In this document: positions 1 to 13,500 of the stretch, piece after piece
Layout of the letters: each line of letters starts with the position of its first letter
Numbering within the stretch: the stretch's first letter is position 1
DNA from: Halichondria panicea
Taxonomy: Eukaryota; Porifera; Demospongiae; Suberitida; Halichondriidae
Length of the DNA stretch: 64,000 nucleotides
Direction: 5' to 3'
NCBI RefSeq assembly: GCF_963675165.1
Contig: NC_087383.1
Location: 1,208,001 to 1,272,000, forward strand
Made by a program: the position numbers and the translations under genes
The notes under the pieces: model-generated
The model's database searches: none
Seen by the model: the letters and a program-made list of their open reading frames with translations, nothing else
What the model was told of the DNA's origin: nothing

Positions 1-1445
1 CATCACACACCTCACAGCCATCACACCCTCACTACATCCACACAAGAAGAAGACAGCCTGGAATCTGATTCGCTGACCGAGTTGCTCGGTGACCATACAG
101 ACGGTGACTACCCTACAGGAAGCTCGTCCAGTAATAGTGACAATACGACTACCAGCTCTCAACACTCTGCCACAAGTGGAGTATCGACTGGTGACTCTAG
201 TACTAGGAGCATGGACCCCGTTGACAGTGTTGATACTACAGATACCACCTCCTCAGCCCAATCTAATACTCAACAAAAAATGAACAATGATAGTGGACTA
301 CAGTGGTTCAAACATGACCTGACAATTGCTGGATTCCACAAGACTTTTGGACAGCTACCGTTCATCAATAATTGCACAACAACTCTGCTCATCAACATGC
401 TCCTCGTTGTATTGTAAGTACCTATATACGTAATTATGCCTCCTCAGTGTGCGCATGCGCAAGCAAGGTATACAGTAGTGTGTTTGTGTGTGTCTGTCTG
501 TGTGTCTGTGTACACTGCTACAGCTGCTCAAGTAAGAGTTAGGCTTCTAGTAACGTTTTCTTGGATTCTAATTCGTAGTTTTGCAAAAAATTGTTGTTCT
601 TGATATGCCTAGTAGTTGCTTACTGGAATGCCATTGCAGCCTTTTCAGAAGAGTGTAGCAAACTTATCCACGGAGTACTAGTGTTGCTAGAACGCTAGCT
701 ATTGGTAGCTGCAGGAGTGAGCAAAGAGCTGCAAGGCTCTACTGATGCAGCCAGCCATTAAGTTTAGACTCCTTTTTAGCAGCGATCATCGATCACTTCC
801 CACTCTTTGAGTTTCCCTGTGATTATAGCATGCAGCAGCATAATTAATGCGAAAATGTTTGCATGATACAATGTGTGTATTAGCAATAGCTAGTAGCCGT
901 ATGTTATGACAGTAGCTTTAACACATTCACCGAGACATCAGCACCTGCAGTGCTTCTATTAGACTTCAGTGGAACCCCTCTGTAACGGGACACCACTGTA
1001 GAACTAAGTTCTGTATGGCCCTTATACAGAAGTGGCCTTGTTGTGGTTGGAACCTTGGTGTCTGGCCTTTGTATCGTAGTGGTGAGGTGGCCGCTAAGAG
1101 AGGTTCCACTGTATTTCACGCAATTAGCATTGAGTATTGATAATAATTACAGATCACCCATTACGAATTAATCCATGTAAGCATGTGTGTTATATATTTA
1201 CGTATATCCCATTACGAATTGTAATTCTGTAAGCTAGTGTATTGCTGTGTACTACATGCATATAGTGTGACGTAATTCTGTTTTCTCACAGCATTATTCT
1301 CCTGCTGGTCTCCACTCTGACGATGCTATGTCGGCTATCTCAAGTGGAACCTTCATTACATCCATATCTCATTCTGCAACCATGGTGTAGACTGTGCAGT
1401 CAAACAATTGAAACCTTCTCCCCACTACCACACATACACCACTGA
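1..1445 (+). CDS. 3' part of a single-pass membrane protein gene (partial)
   Basis: Open reading frame from base 1 (5' end outside the window) to a donor after base 413 (GTAAGTA), joined in phase to an exon 1292-1445 ending in TGA. The visible protein is an acidic Ser/Thr-rich stretch with an EEDSLESDSLTELLG segment, then a short conserved-looking part (QWFKHDLTIAGFHKTFGQLP), then a hydrophobic helix that spans the splice junction (LLINMLLVVLF-IILLLVSTL) and a short tail with RLSQVEP. So this is a C-terminal membrane anchor. The layout recalls the C-terminus of GRAM-domain (Aster/GRAMD1) proteins, but the diagnostic domains lie outside the window, so the family is only a guess. The intron holds a small inverted-repeat element (967-1112). 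Confidence 0.55.
967..1112. mobile_element. Small inverted-repeat element with CAGTGGAACC ends
   Basis: The left end reads CAGTGGAACCCCTCTGTAAC and the right end is the reverse complement of CAGTGGAACCTCTCTTAGC, so the two ends form an imperfect terminal inverted repeat ending in CAG...CTG. It is about 146 bp with no coding capacity and sits in an intron. CAG termini are typical of pogo/Tigger-like MITEs. Compare 21745-22036, which has similar ends. Confidence 0.55.
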
Positions 1446-1723
1446 ATGATGATCACTACCAAACAGCTTTATCAAACCACAAATTATTATTGTGTTTTGT
1501 TCGTTCATTCGTCTGTGTCTGTTTACTAGGTATAATTTTTTTGTATCACTATCTCGCCCCCCACCCATCCATCCATCCATCTTATAGGCATTGTACATTG
1601 TGTAGTCTTTCAATATGACTCTAAAATTTCATTTTTGTTTTTTTGTACTGATGATCTACACCCAAAAAAGTTGGATGAAGAAACATTATTCACACCTGAA
1701 ATTGATTGCAATGTACAACAAAA

Positions 1724-1996
1724 TTATGATTGTTCATCAAATTCCCCAGCTTGGCCTTCTTCCTCAGCAGAGGCTTGAGGGAATTGTATGTTTCCAGAGT
1801 CCAAACGAGACAAAAAGCTTTCCAACAGTTTCTTATTCAAATGGTCTGTAAGAGTTCTCTCTTGCTCTGGTTCTTGTACTTCTTCGTCTGTGCTTGCAAC
1901 AGGTTGTGTGCAGTTAGTATTTTGGCTCTCCTCTGTCTGCATTGCTTCAGGTGTGTCGCTCACAGGAGCTTCAGTTGGAGAGCTTTGTTCAGCCAT
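1724..1996 (-). CDS. Small acidic protein of unknown function (90 aa)
   Basis: The first ATG of this minus-strand frame is at 1996; the frame stays open further upstream without an ATG and passes a possible acceptor (TTGCAG) near 2180. The N-terminal two thirds is acidic and disordered-looking (EDEEVQEPEQ-type composition), followed by a predicted helix TLTDHLNKKLLESFLSRLD and an acidic tail with EEEGQAGEFDEQ. No family recognised. It converges on the upstream + gene, with stops 278 bp apart. The helix looks conserved in style, so I favour a real small gene over chance. Confidence 0.45.
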   Translation of the reverse strand: MAEQSSPTEAPVSDTPEAMQTEESQNTNCTQPVASTDEEVQEPEQERTLTDHLNKKLLESFLSRLDSGNIQFPQASAEEEGQAGEFDEQS

Positions 1997-2185
1997 GAGT
2001 TTAGCCTCGTTCCCAGCCTCGTTGTTTCTAGCTAGGCCGCAACTTCGTTCTATTAAAAATAAATCGGCCTGGGACCTGGGTTTTGGTGCAGTGTGTGGGC
2101 TGAGAAGCTGCAACGAGCCACGCCTTCTTTTAGTCTGCAGGTTCCTGAGAGGGCGTGGCTGCTTAGCACGTGTATGTAGCTGCAA

Positions 2186-4847
2186 AGAGAAGCTTTGTTT
2201 CGGTTGTGAGACGGTTTTGAGGTCCTTTCCAGTGTCTGAGTATCAAGTATACACAAGTGAAGCAAGTGGGTATATCCTTCCTTCTACCTTGAATAAAAAA
2301 ATTGCAATTGTCTTACAATATGTACTGTAAAAGCCTACTAAACATTTTTATGGTGGTACAGGCTGTAGAATTGCCTGGCTGTTTGGGTAAAGCAATAAAA
2401 TGTATCGTATTTTATGTATCGAATTCATTATTATTATTAGGGTATGATTTTGGTCTCGTCACATTATTCAAAGGCTAATAAATAACATTTTAATGGTATA
2501 TAAATAGATATTAGCTATAGCTGTGCTTCTTTTCATTTTACATCAAAGTTCTTACCTTTGCATGGCTATGTGTTTGTGTGCTTATTATAGCTGCAAGATG
2601 CTATTTGTTTGTGTGTGAAGGTCCTATAGGCTTAACTGGGTGGGGCAGGCTGGGTGCTCAGGCAAGCATGCAGTAGTTAATGGGCAGGGCTGCCTTCTAG
2701 TACACACTAGCCATTGTGTTGTTGGTAATGCTATTGTGTAGTCTGAAGCTTGCCAAGCATGTAATTGTGTCAGTCAGCTCTGCATTCCTACACTGTAACT
2801 AGAGAGACACCATTTATTAGAGGTAGCCAGCTATGCCCACTTTTTCTGCACAAAGATATTAAAAATTATATGGAGGCTTTAGTAATTATTTGTTATGTCC
2901 ATTATTGAAGCTTGACCAATATTATTCTTACCACTTACTGCCATACTGTATCTACATACTCAGTGCCTAGAATCTCTCTACTTCCTCAAATGGTTGTTGT
3001 GTGTGTGTGTGTGTGCGCGTCAATAGCTTTGTAGTAGGTTCTTATCCATGGGATGTGTATTGTCAGCTTTTACTTGCATTAAGGACGACGTTACTGGGTG
3101 TGGGTGTGGTCTCTAAGAGTGGGAGGGTACCCTTGTAATAAGAGTATTACACGCTACATTAGCCTTAGGACATGTCAAGCATTCAACACACATGATGTAT
3201 TTGTAAAGTGAGCTATAGTGTGGTCATCTTAGCGGTACCTTAGACCATGTTTAGTAACTTAGAGTCTACACTGGATAGCATTGATTTCTCATGTGCTCTA
3301 CTGGTATAGTGTTTGTATATTCATGTCAACTAATTGTTTAATGAGGAGGACACTACGCAATTCATGCTGTTCAAGTTGTTGTTGTGTCCATGACTTTCAG
3401 TTACAACATGCTATCAAATCTATTAGTGGGTGGGGCTGGATAATTGCTGTACTGTTACACTTTTAATACTGAGAACAAAGCATCCAAGTTTAATATAGCA
3501 AATCTATTAGTAACCACTCCCTAATTCTCTCTCATAGTGTCTTCTTTTTGGCACAGCTTTGAACTGTAGGAGTAGGAGTTGAATTTTTTGAGACCTCACA
3601 ATGTTAGACCAATTTGGTGGCTAAGTGTCTGGTTAGGGTATGTTAATTAAATTTCCATGGAGAAATGGATGATTGATTACTGGTCCTTAAATTAAGTCTT
3701 TTGGTTTCACACAAAGGGGGGTGGGTCTCTCTCTCCTCTACTGCAATGGCTTTGTGGTAGGTGACCTTTTTATGTCTTCACCACATCTGGAAGCTACTCA
3801 AGTACATGTATACAGTACCTACACATACAGCCCCACCCCCTTTTGTCTTTTGTCTCTTTCTGATGTCATTTTAAATGCCTCAACTAAACTACCTGTGGCA
3901 CCTGGCAACAATAAGAGTCTATAGAGCCTAAACATTGGTTTTATTTCTCTCAAGAGAGTTCTTCCTATTGATAGCCAGATATCTCACCCTTCCTGATTTA
4001 GTGATCTTATTATCAGTGTAATTTTAATCATGCTTACCTAATTAAACATGCTAGCTTATTAAAGTACCGTGTATTGAGGTAATACTTTTTGTTCTTGAGG
4101 ACTGGAAAAGAGAGGAGACGATTGTACAGCTGGGTAACAAAGAAGGGGTGGATCTGGGAATCTGCTGATTTCCCTCTACCATTGTGTTGATAGTTGTGTA
4201 AACATGCAGATAATTCGATGGTTTCATTCCCAGAATATTGTTGAGCAGCCCCACCCTCTTTTGAAACTGATCTCTATTGTAGCATTAATGTGTGTTGGTT
4301 CATCAAAGTAATTCATGTCTATTTCTGCATTAGTAGCTACATGTACTATTGTTATGGTGTTATGTTCCTTTTTGCGTATTTTCTCTGTGTTCTATCACAT
4401 GCAAATGCAAAAAGTAGATATTAGTACATGTACATGTAGCTAGAGCTGAGAGTTATTACATACAAGAGCTTAAACAGAGTAAGGATTGTGGCAAGGATTA
4501 TTCATACTCCATGGTTTTAGGATAAGCCCTTGCAAAAGTTGCTAGCCCTGCCCACAAACTGCATGTTGAAGTCTTACAAGCTATGACCTCATTGTTCATT
4601 CAATTACTACTTAATCTCCACACAATCTACTCAGCTGCATCAAAGGGAAAAGAAAGGCGTTGGCCACTTCCTGTACGCATTCTTGAGTTCTGAGGGTGTG
4701 TGTTGGTGCGAGAAACTCTTAGAGGATCGAGCTACTCCCTTCTACTGCAGAGTACGAGTAGAGTGTGTACCCAGGCTGTCTAGTTCAAGCTACACTATTC
4801 TGCAACAAGCTACTGTAGTCTGGTCGCTAGATCTACGAGAAGTAAAG
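2186..4847. other. Gene-free stretch before the KLF gene
   Basis: AT-rich with many in-frame stops; no frame shows domain-like sequence. Contains a (GT)n run at about 3000-3016 and scattered short palindromes. The last few hundred bases probably hold the KLF promoter and 5' UTR. Nothing else supportable. Confidence 0.5.
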
Positions 4848-6489
4848 ATGGCAACTCAAGGCATAGTTCAGAACTCGAGCACAAATGGACCCACTCCCCC
4901 TTTCTCCACGCACACCTCCTTCTTGAGCAACGAGGCCCTTCCTATCACAGTGGAAGCATCGCCGTCTACCAAAGAAGGAGACAAAGTTAATACTGGAGGG
5001 ACTCAGTCTACTGCTCTGGTTCTTGTTGCCAAAGTTCTAGCTAACCTAAGCCAAGAGACTCTTGCTCGAGCCTGCCTCGCTGTCAATCCAGAGAGATTTA
5101 TCAGTCCTGCTGAACCTACACAGTTGATTTTAACTGCTGAAGCTATCAAGTCTGAAGTAAAAGCTGAACAAAAGGATGATGAACAGCCAAGACAAACTCC
5201 CTACATGAATGGTATTGAGTCACTCATCAATGCTGCCAACAACAACAGTGGCCAAGATCAAGAGGGAAGTTCTAATACTCTCCTGCCAGACGGTGAATGT
5301 GACGATGCGGAGTCTCAGAGTCTCTCTCAGTCACACAGCTCCTTCGCAAGCCACTACTCGACCAGCTCAGCGGGATCTGGAACAGAAGCAGCAGTCTCTC
5401 CTCAATCTTTACTGGTATAGTATAGCTATAATCATAGCTAGCTAATGAATACTTATAGCATCTATGTATAGCATTATTGCATATACACTTTACGATTGAT
5501 CTCTTCTGTGGTACTATAATAACATTTATGGGCAATTATGAGCATCTGTCTATGTAGCATGCACTTTGTCCATAATAATGTACAAACATTCGTGTTGTAT
5601 TAGGTATTGATTTTATATGCAGACTGGGTCTGGGAAGTCTAGTCGGGGGAAGAGAACTCACTTCTGCCCTTGGGAAGGCTGTGGGAAGGGCTATGGAAAG
5701 AGCTCACATCTTAAGGCGCATATTCGAACACATACCGGAGAACGACCCTACCCCTGTGGCTGGGAAGGTTGTGGAAAAAGTTTTGCACGATCAGATGAAC
5801 TTGCCCGTCATTTTCGTACTCATACTGGAGAAAAGAGATTTGCTTGCCCCGTCTGTGACAAACGTTTTATGAGAAGCGACCACTTGAGCAAACATGTCAA
5901 ACGACACGCTGTAAATCGTGCCAAAGGAAGAGACCCTCTTGTCCTCAAGGCTAAAGCTGCCGCTGCCTCGGCTGCAATGAACACTACCAATGGACGTCGA
6001 AGTGCTATCAACAGTTCCTCTACTCCACCCTCCACCCCTGGCACGCCACTCACCCCGAATACCCTCAAAGGATGGGAAGCTCTCACTAATGGAGTGTCCC
6101 TCATTCAGATGCCTTTACCGCAACACCTACCTGTTACCGTGAGTAGCGTACCCTTTAAGATCGAACCCAACAGTCCCACTGCTGAAGAGCCAATGGATAT
6201 GGAAACCACCACAACCCCTATGTCCTTCAAGACAGAGCAATTCATTATGAACATGATCGCCTCACAATCCCCTGCGATTCCTATGGCTCAAATGCCTCCT
6301 GTTGTGATGGAAGCTAGCATGGTTCCAGCTACACTCCCTCAACAACAAGAAATAGAAATCGAGACAAAATCCGAGACTGAAATATATCCAATCGCTACTA
6401 TTGCGATGAATGGAGAGCCGGAAACGACAGCCACTACAATTGTTTTCACTACACCTGCGCATGTGCCAGCATCCGTGATGTCATCCTAA
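4848..6489 (+). CDS. KLF9/13/14/16-type Kruppel-like transcription factor
   Basis: Two exons, 4848-5414 and 5623-6489, phase 0, 477 aa. The start is ATG 4848, preceded by AAG; upstream in-frame sequence has no ATG. The C-terminal half holds three tandem C2H2 fingers (about residues 204-284) with the KLF hallmarks: TGERP and TGEK linkers, finger 2 [11 protein letters not shown] and finger 3 [11 protein letters not shown], all DNA-contacting positions intact. These fingers bind GC/CACC boxes. Finger sequence is closest to the KLF9/13/14/16 subgroup. The N-terminal region has a hydrophobic helix ([16 protein letters not shown]) that could be a corepressor-binding helix as in that subgroup (inference). 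Unusually, a long S/T/P-rich tail of about 190 aa follows the fingers, whereas vertebrate KLFs nearly end with them. A possible polyadenylation signal AATAAA lies just after the stop, about 6503. Confidence 0.92.
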
Positions 6490-7189
6490 AGATCGCGAGA
6501 GGTAATAAACACACAAACTGATCTACCTGATAGTTGTCGAGTTGATTTTCAATTTTGTACACTTGTCCTATGTTATCCTGCGCAGCTATTTTTGTGCTGT
6601 TTTCGTATGTTTACTATGTGTATAGGTACTGTGTACACACACTCTCATAGATATGTGTTTACGTTTAAAACTTTCATTTGATATTCACAGCAAATCATCT
6701 GTTTCACATGAATTTTGTACACTAACCACTTTGTCATAATCATTACTCTATGTCCACTTATAAGAATTATGTTATTCAGAATTGTATTCATTTACTCATT
6801 TTGCACAATTTGGTTCACGTACAGTTGTTCATGTTTTATGTATTCCAATGTAAGCTTCAGTATATTCTGCCAGTTCTTTCAATTTTGATGGTGTCGTGAT
6901 TTAACAAATGCATGATGTATGATTATATACGGATTTTACCTTTTAATTATCCGTATAGGCTAGAACTAATTATATACAGGTACAGTATATAAGGATTAAT
7001 GCATGCTTTCATGAACTTATATATTTACCATGTATAGACATGCATCATCAAAATTAATTCATTACTGTGCAAAATTGTTCTCTAATTATAGGACGTGCAA
7101 AATACAAGGTAATTTCAAAAGCATACAAAATCATACAAAGTACATGCAATAAAATCAATAATTAATGCTAATTAAATTATTGTCCAATT
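6490..7189. other. Shared 3' flank between KLF and OTUD7 genes
   Basis: AT-rich, no coding signal. It must contain the 3' UTRs of the two convergent genes. Confidence 0.6.
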
Positions 7190-10100
7190 TTACACTTCTT
7201 GTGACGAGGTCTTGGATATTTCATTGAAACACTTTGAGCAATATCCTTTTCTTTCTTCATTGCCAAAGAAATCACAACCAGTGTTCTTGCAGACCACCTG
7301 CGAGCCGCCTCCACCGAGAACCCCGAGGGAGATAGGTTGTATACCGTCTCGCGAGTAACCCCTGGCAACCTTCGGCTTCTTAGAATTGGAGGGAGAGGAC
7401 GGGAAAATCTTCAGCTTTTTTGCAATACCATCTTTGGAGCCACCATTGCCTTTAGGGACAGTCAGTGGTGGTTTAGTGTTCGTAGCAGACGCAGTGCTTG
7501 GTACTTTCGGAGGTACTTTCGGTGACAATTTAGGGGGTTGCGATTGACTTGCTTGAGGGGGTAGTTGAGGCCCCTCTGTGGGTTGTGGTTTTGTGTTCTT
7601 CGAGGGGCTAACTTGATGTGTTAGCTTTGGGCTTCTGGAAGGGCTAGCTTTCTTAGTAGTTTTTGCATGTGTGGTGGAGGGTGACGGGCATGCTGCCTGA
7701 GGTTGCATGGAGAGGGGACGAGGGGCGGACTGTTTGGAGAGAGACGGTCCACTGGCAACTTGCTTTGGTAGAGATCTGTGCTCACATTGTTGAGGGCTGT
7801 CTGAAACAGGCCATTGGTAACCGGATGGTGTAGCTTGTGCCCTGGCAGGAAGAGGAGGGGCTTGAAGGGGGTTTTCTCCGCTTGCAATAGCTGATGGATT
7901 GAAAAATTCCTTGTCATCACTTTGCGTCGAGCTTGAAAGTTCGTTTAGCCTCAGTTCTTTAGCCTTGTAACACACTGAGCAAAGGTAATTGGTTGCCTTT
8001 TTTCCAAACATATCACACCCTTCCGTCACACACGGCACAGGTTTATTCTCTTCATGTCTTTTCTTCTCTTCCTCTCTCTTTGCCTTCAGAGTGGCTTGTT
8101 CCTCGTAGCGACCACGTGCGTGGTTCAAGTATTTCTCAATGAGTTCTTTCTGATAGATGGGCTGTGCTTCTTGCTTTATATGTGCGGCTGGGAATCGAAC
8201 CTTGGGCACTTCGATAGGGAAGTTGTCCCGATCAGGCTCGTCTTCTGCTATTGAGCGACTTTTTTCGACTGAAGACGTCACTGAGTCGACTTTGAGTTGA
8301 ATCCAGCGAACATCGAGATAGGACTCTAAAACTCTAACAATTTCATCCGGAAATTCTCCAGGGGTGAATTCAGATTTGGCCCATTTCTCGGTCACCAATT
8401 TCTTTTTGGGGTGGTAGACAAATTGAACTGGTAACAATGAACCGTCGGGTGTCACAAGAGGCACAACAGTGTCCTTCCGCCCACTCACTTTAGCGAACCG
8501 TCCTCGCTGTCGTTGCTCCTCTGTTTTCTTGTCGTCCTTTGCTACCAGTGGGGCGAAATGAGACGAATCGTAACCAAGCACAATCGGAGATTTGTGGCAA
8601 GCCGTTGGGTTGATTTCAAACGGTAGGTAAATTCCTCTAAAATAGATCGGAGCCAAGTCTTCACCACTCAAATTCTTGATGGTACGATCGGAAATGACAA
8701 TGACAGCTCTCTTTAAAACATGAGCTAATGCAAACACATGTATCTCTTCGAGGCTTTCTAAGCTGAGCTTGAGTGAGGATTTCCTTCTAAGAGACGCAGT
8801 TGTGGGTTGCTGTCGTGGTTGGTTGGTGGCAATACGTATGACATCACCCCACTCGAAGTCCCACTCTTCGTCGGAGAACTGCAGACCGATTTCGTCGTAC
8901 CTCAACTGTGTGTGGTACTTCCATCTTTGCTTGATGCCCTCTTTAGCTAGCCCAGTTGTGAGTGTCCGATGCAGAGCTGTTCTTAGTATTAACTCTCGAT
9001 CGTGGAACCCCCACATATAGAGCGAGGCTGCGTGTAGTAGGCAGTTGCCATCTCCTGAAGTGGCCAGAGGCTCCAGACTCGGTAGGGTGCCAGTCCTGGT
9101 CCACCAGTTAAGCCGACCTGGGAATAAGAAGAGCATTCATAAAACACGGTAAATTATATATATAGTATTATATATATATTTTATTTTATATTACTATTAT
9201 TTTTATGGCATTTATCCACACACCCTAATAATAATAGTTTGGCAAAAGTATGGTTGAAAGTGTGTAAAAAGGGGGCGGATCTCAATTGAAGTCAACAACT
9301 GATTTTATCGATGTAAACACAAAACCAGAAAACTCATAAGATTCTAGCCAACACCTGTTGATAAGGAAGAGCACTACAAGGTTTCTGTGACCCCACGAAA
9401 CCTAAGAACTGAAAATGCCAAGAATTTCTGGCTAAATATCAAATTACAGTGCATGTGCTGCTGCTTTTGCAAGAGTGAGCCCCACCCAACTGGGAGTCAC
9501 GCTTGACTGCTTGACCGAGCAAGTAACAACAACAATACACAATCTTGTACCACCTAAACACATCTCTCAATAAACAAGGTCCAAAGTCCAAACAATCAAT
9601 AGAACAGAACATGTACAGATATGTATGTTTGGATTAAAGTGATTCTTTAGGAGATTGTCTTTATAAAGCTATATGTAGGATTGGTTGCTTAAGGTTATAC
9701 GCAGACTAAAGGAGCTGATTACGGATGAAACTTTCTCTCTAGTAGTTCGAATGGACTCATTGAACCCTGCTGTTAGTCTGGCAGTACAGAACTGAATAGC
9801 TAGGCTATTATGACACAATTAAGTCAGTCATCACTGTTAAAAGGTGTAGCTGGTGACTACACGAGAATACAAAGGGGGAGTTGTGTACGTTATACACAGT
9901 TGGCATGACAGCCAAAACCAAGCACACAGGTTACAGTATCATAGCTACCACACAATATACACACCCACCCACACAGGCAATGAGGCAAGCAAAGACAGAG
10001 CTGCTAACACATGCACACGTTATATACACAGTTGGCATGACAGTCAAAACCAAGCACACAGATTACAGGCTACCACACAATATACACACCTGCCTATAAT

Positions 10101-10350
10101 TATAGGCAATGAGGCAAGCAAAGACAGAGCTGCTAACACACACACACACACTCAGGGTTCCATATGCACACACCCCACTAGCAAAGACAAAGCTGCTAAC
10201 ACATGCACACACACACACACACACACACACTCAGGGTCCCATATGCACACACCCCACTAGCAAAGACAAAGCTGCTAACACACACACACACACACACTCA
10301 GGGTCCCATATGCACACACCCCACTAGCAAAGACAAAGCTGCTAACACAT

Positions 10351-10394
<44 letters not shown>

Positions 10395-10445
10395 AGGGTC
10401 CCATATGCACACACCCCACTAGCAAAGACAAAGCTGCTAACACAT

Positions 10446-10523
<78 letters not shown>

Positions 10524-13500
10524 AGGGTTCCATATGCACACACCCCACTAAGACATCAATCACAGACTAATCACATTTACACTGTACACTGTAATGGTCA
10601 TAGAATACACACAAGTACCCACACAACACTTACAGTGTACGTACACATTATATGTAGCTGTGAAGCCTAGACTCTACAGTTGCCTTTTAAATAAATGAAG
10701 CCATATGCACCTATTCTATTTTAGACAACACCCGTGCAAGGTTCCAGTCAATCAAGAAGCCAAAGTGGTGGTAGCTATGGGTACCATGCTCTTACTGTAA
10801 ACACACACCTAGTCTCTCCAGAGCTTTCTTCATGGAGACCTCGATGAGGTCAGCTGCAATGAACTCTTGTAGAGCACCGTCCTCTGCACTGAAGTCCGGG
10901 TACACAAACGAATGGTGGAAAAACTTCTCATCAAATAACACCTGTGGATAGAGATATATAATTATAGTGTTATTAGCAAATAATTATAATACTTTACAAG
11001 AAAGACACAGTTATACGTTAATTTCTCCCTGAAATGGCCCCCTGCCCTTAGATTCAAACACATGGTATTAATGCCCCCTAGATTTTCTCTTGGACATTTC
11101 CTAGAAAATGTTGACATAATAATAATTAGATCAACAGTACAAGGTTATGGCCGTTGAAAGATGTTCAACTACAATATCAACGATTATACGATTAGAAAGA
11201 GACCAATCAAATGGTGTCATAAAAATTCAGAGATAAAAATATTTAAAATTTAGCCGTACTATGAATGAAGTCCAAGATCAAAAAATGACATACAATGTAC
11301 ATATGACAACATTTTTTTCCTATCATCTGAAAGGTCTTTTTCTAAGCTTTCAGAAAATCATAAAAGTTTTGACATTGGATCAACATTACTAAGTTATGGC
11401 TGTTGAAAGATGTTAAACTACAACCCTATCCCACCCACCCCTACAATGCTTCGGGGGACTCTTTTAGCTTCCATAACTTGATTTCCGTGAATCCAACATA
11501 AACGATTTTTTGATTTTCTGAAAGCTTGGAAAAATACCTTTCAAATGGTACCATCAAAGTTCATATTTGAAAGATAAAAGTATTTACCAATTTGGCCATA
11601 CCATGGATTATAGCCCATGGTCCAAGGCCGAAAAATGACAAATTATGTCCCCAACCAAATTTTGGATTTAAACACATCATTTAAAAGGTATCTTTCTAAG
11701 CTTTCAGAAAATCCTAAAAATTTGACATTGGATCAACGGTACTAAAGTTATGGTCGTTGTAGATGTTCAACTACAACCCCCCCCCCTACCCATTTTTATC
11801 AATGGTTCAGGGACTCTTTAACCGAATCATGGCCCCGACAAAATTTTGGATTTTAAACACATAATTTGAAAAGTCTCTTTCTAAGCTTTGACATTGGACA
11901 ATGGTACTTCAAAAATGGTTCCCCGGCCTCCTTTGGGTTTAAGTATATTTCCCCGGCCCTCTTGGAAAATAAACCTTGCATAATAATTATGTTAGACAAC
12001 TATTTCTCTTAACTTTCTTACCTGTTCTTTGGCGCTGACTTTCTCTGTGGAGACAGCAACCTTGTTGAACTTGTCCACCACCTCCGAGGCAAGGAACGAG
12101 AGACCACGCCCTCTTTTTTGTCGTTGATGCTTGACCAGTACCCTCCTCTGAGCCTCATTATCATCCACCCTCGCATTGCTGACGACACTCTCTGTAGCTG
12201 TGTATGTATAAGAAGAGTGTTGAACTACCAATACCGTATAGCGGGAAATTTTCGCGGGTGCAAACTTTCGCTATTTGGCTCCAGAGCCCTCAGCAGAAAT
12301 GTTCGTGGGTTCTATAATATTCACGGTTCAATGCCAGGAAACCACACCCACCAATAGCTTTGCATGTGAAATACCGATGCGTGGGAGTTTATTCTGGTTT
12401 TAATTTTCGCGTTCACTACTCTGCCTTCGAAAAACGCGAAATTTTGCACCCCACGAAAATTTCCCGCTACACAGTACCTCTTATTTATGAAGAGGGGGAG
12501 TATCAATTTAGGAGATGACAAAATAGCGTTAATTAATCGATTATTACCTGAATCTTCAAGTCCTTGTTTTGGGAAGCTGTCCACGTCTTCCAGTATGCCA
12601 GCCAAACTGTCAAAGTCCTCTGTGAATGGGATTACATTGTTATTATTATACATGTACGATTCCAAAAAATTAGCAGAGTACCCAGGGATACAATGTACCG
12701 TATAGCGAGTTATATCCCGCTACTTTTGTTAATTGCCAAGTACAATATACAGCATAATGCATTAACCACCAAAGTCATTAATGTACCATACTTCTTCTAA
12801 ATAAGGCGCCCTTCTAATAAGGCGCCACCCAGACTGAAAAGTAATTTTAAAGTCTCCATATAGAGCTCCACGTGGCTAGAGAGATTATTTTTTGGTGGCG
12901 CGTTGTAAATGGAGGCTAACATCACATCTTTTTTCAGAAAGCTTGAGGATGATGAGACACGGCCTGGAATCGAGGATACCAACGATTGTTCAAATAACCT
13001 CTATTTATAAGGCGCCCTTCTAAATACGCGCCTCCCTGGACCAAATCTAATTTTTCTGTCTCTAATTATGGCCCTTGCTCATATCGTAATTATTAAAAAG
13101 AGGCGCCTTATTTAGAAGAAGTACGGTACTTACGACAAAACTCCCCTCTGCCATTAAACAAACATAATTATTATACGTTATAGTAAAGCCCGAGGGATGA
13201 GGGACACTATAACACATAGATACCTCATGCCCATGTTCTAACTGATTTAGATCCCAAAACCTATTGGCTACTAGAAATGCACTAGCTTAGCTTAGAGTTG
13301 GCATCTCTGTGGCTGTACTAAATCTGTGGTCTCTATTCAAGTCAACCCTGTTCCTCCACCTCAGTTTGATGGACAAAATTATAGTCCTAGCTCCACACAA
13401 AACGGAAACATCCAGCTCCTCCCCCAGTTTTGCAGCAAACAAGCCCAGCACACTTCCCAAGAAACGAGCGGCTTGTACTATACTCTCACAAAGCGAAAGG

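Noticed and set aside
4683-4847. N-terminal extension of the KLF frame
   Set aside because: The upstream part has no ATG; the first ATG is at 4848.
9860-10560. Possible CRISPR-like array (repeats with spacers)
   Set aside because: Repeat units are separated by CA tracts, not unique spacers, and the context is an animal intron: a minisatellite.
10100-10670. Long frames coding His-Thr or Cys-Val repeats
   Set aside because: They are translations of (CA)n/(TG)n tracts; no conserved sequence and open in several frames at once. The same applies at 24575-24800, 25824-26111, 26805-27182, 34549-34949 and 35852-36049.
12321-12665. 114-aa minus-strand frame as one exon
   Set aside because: It runs across the MITE at 12232-12476; only 12548-12619 (FDSLAGILEDVDSFPKQ) has splice sites and fits OTUD7 exon 2.
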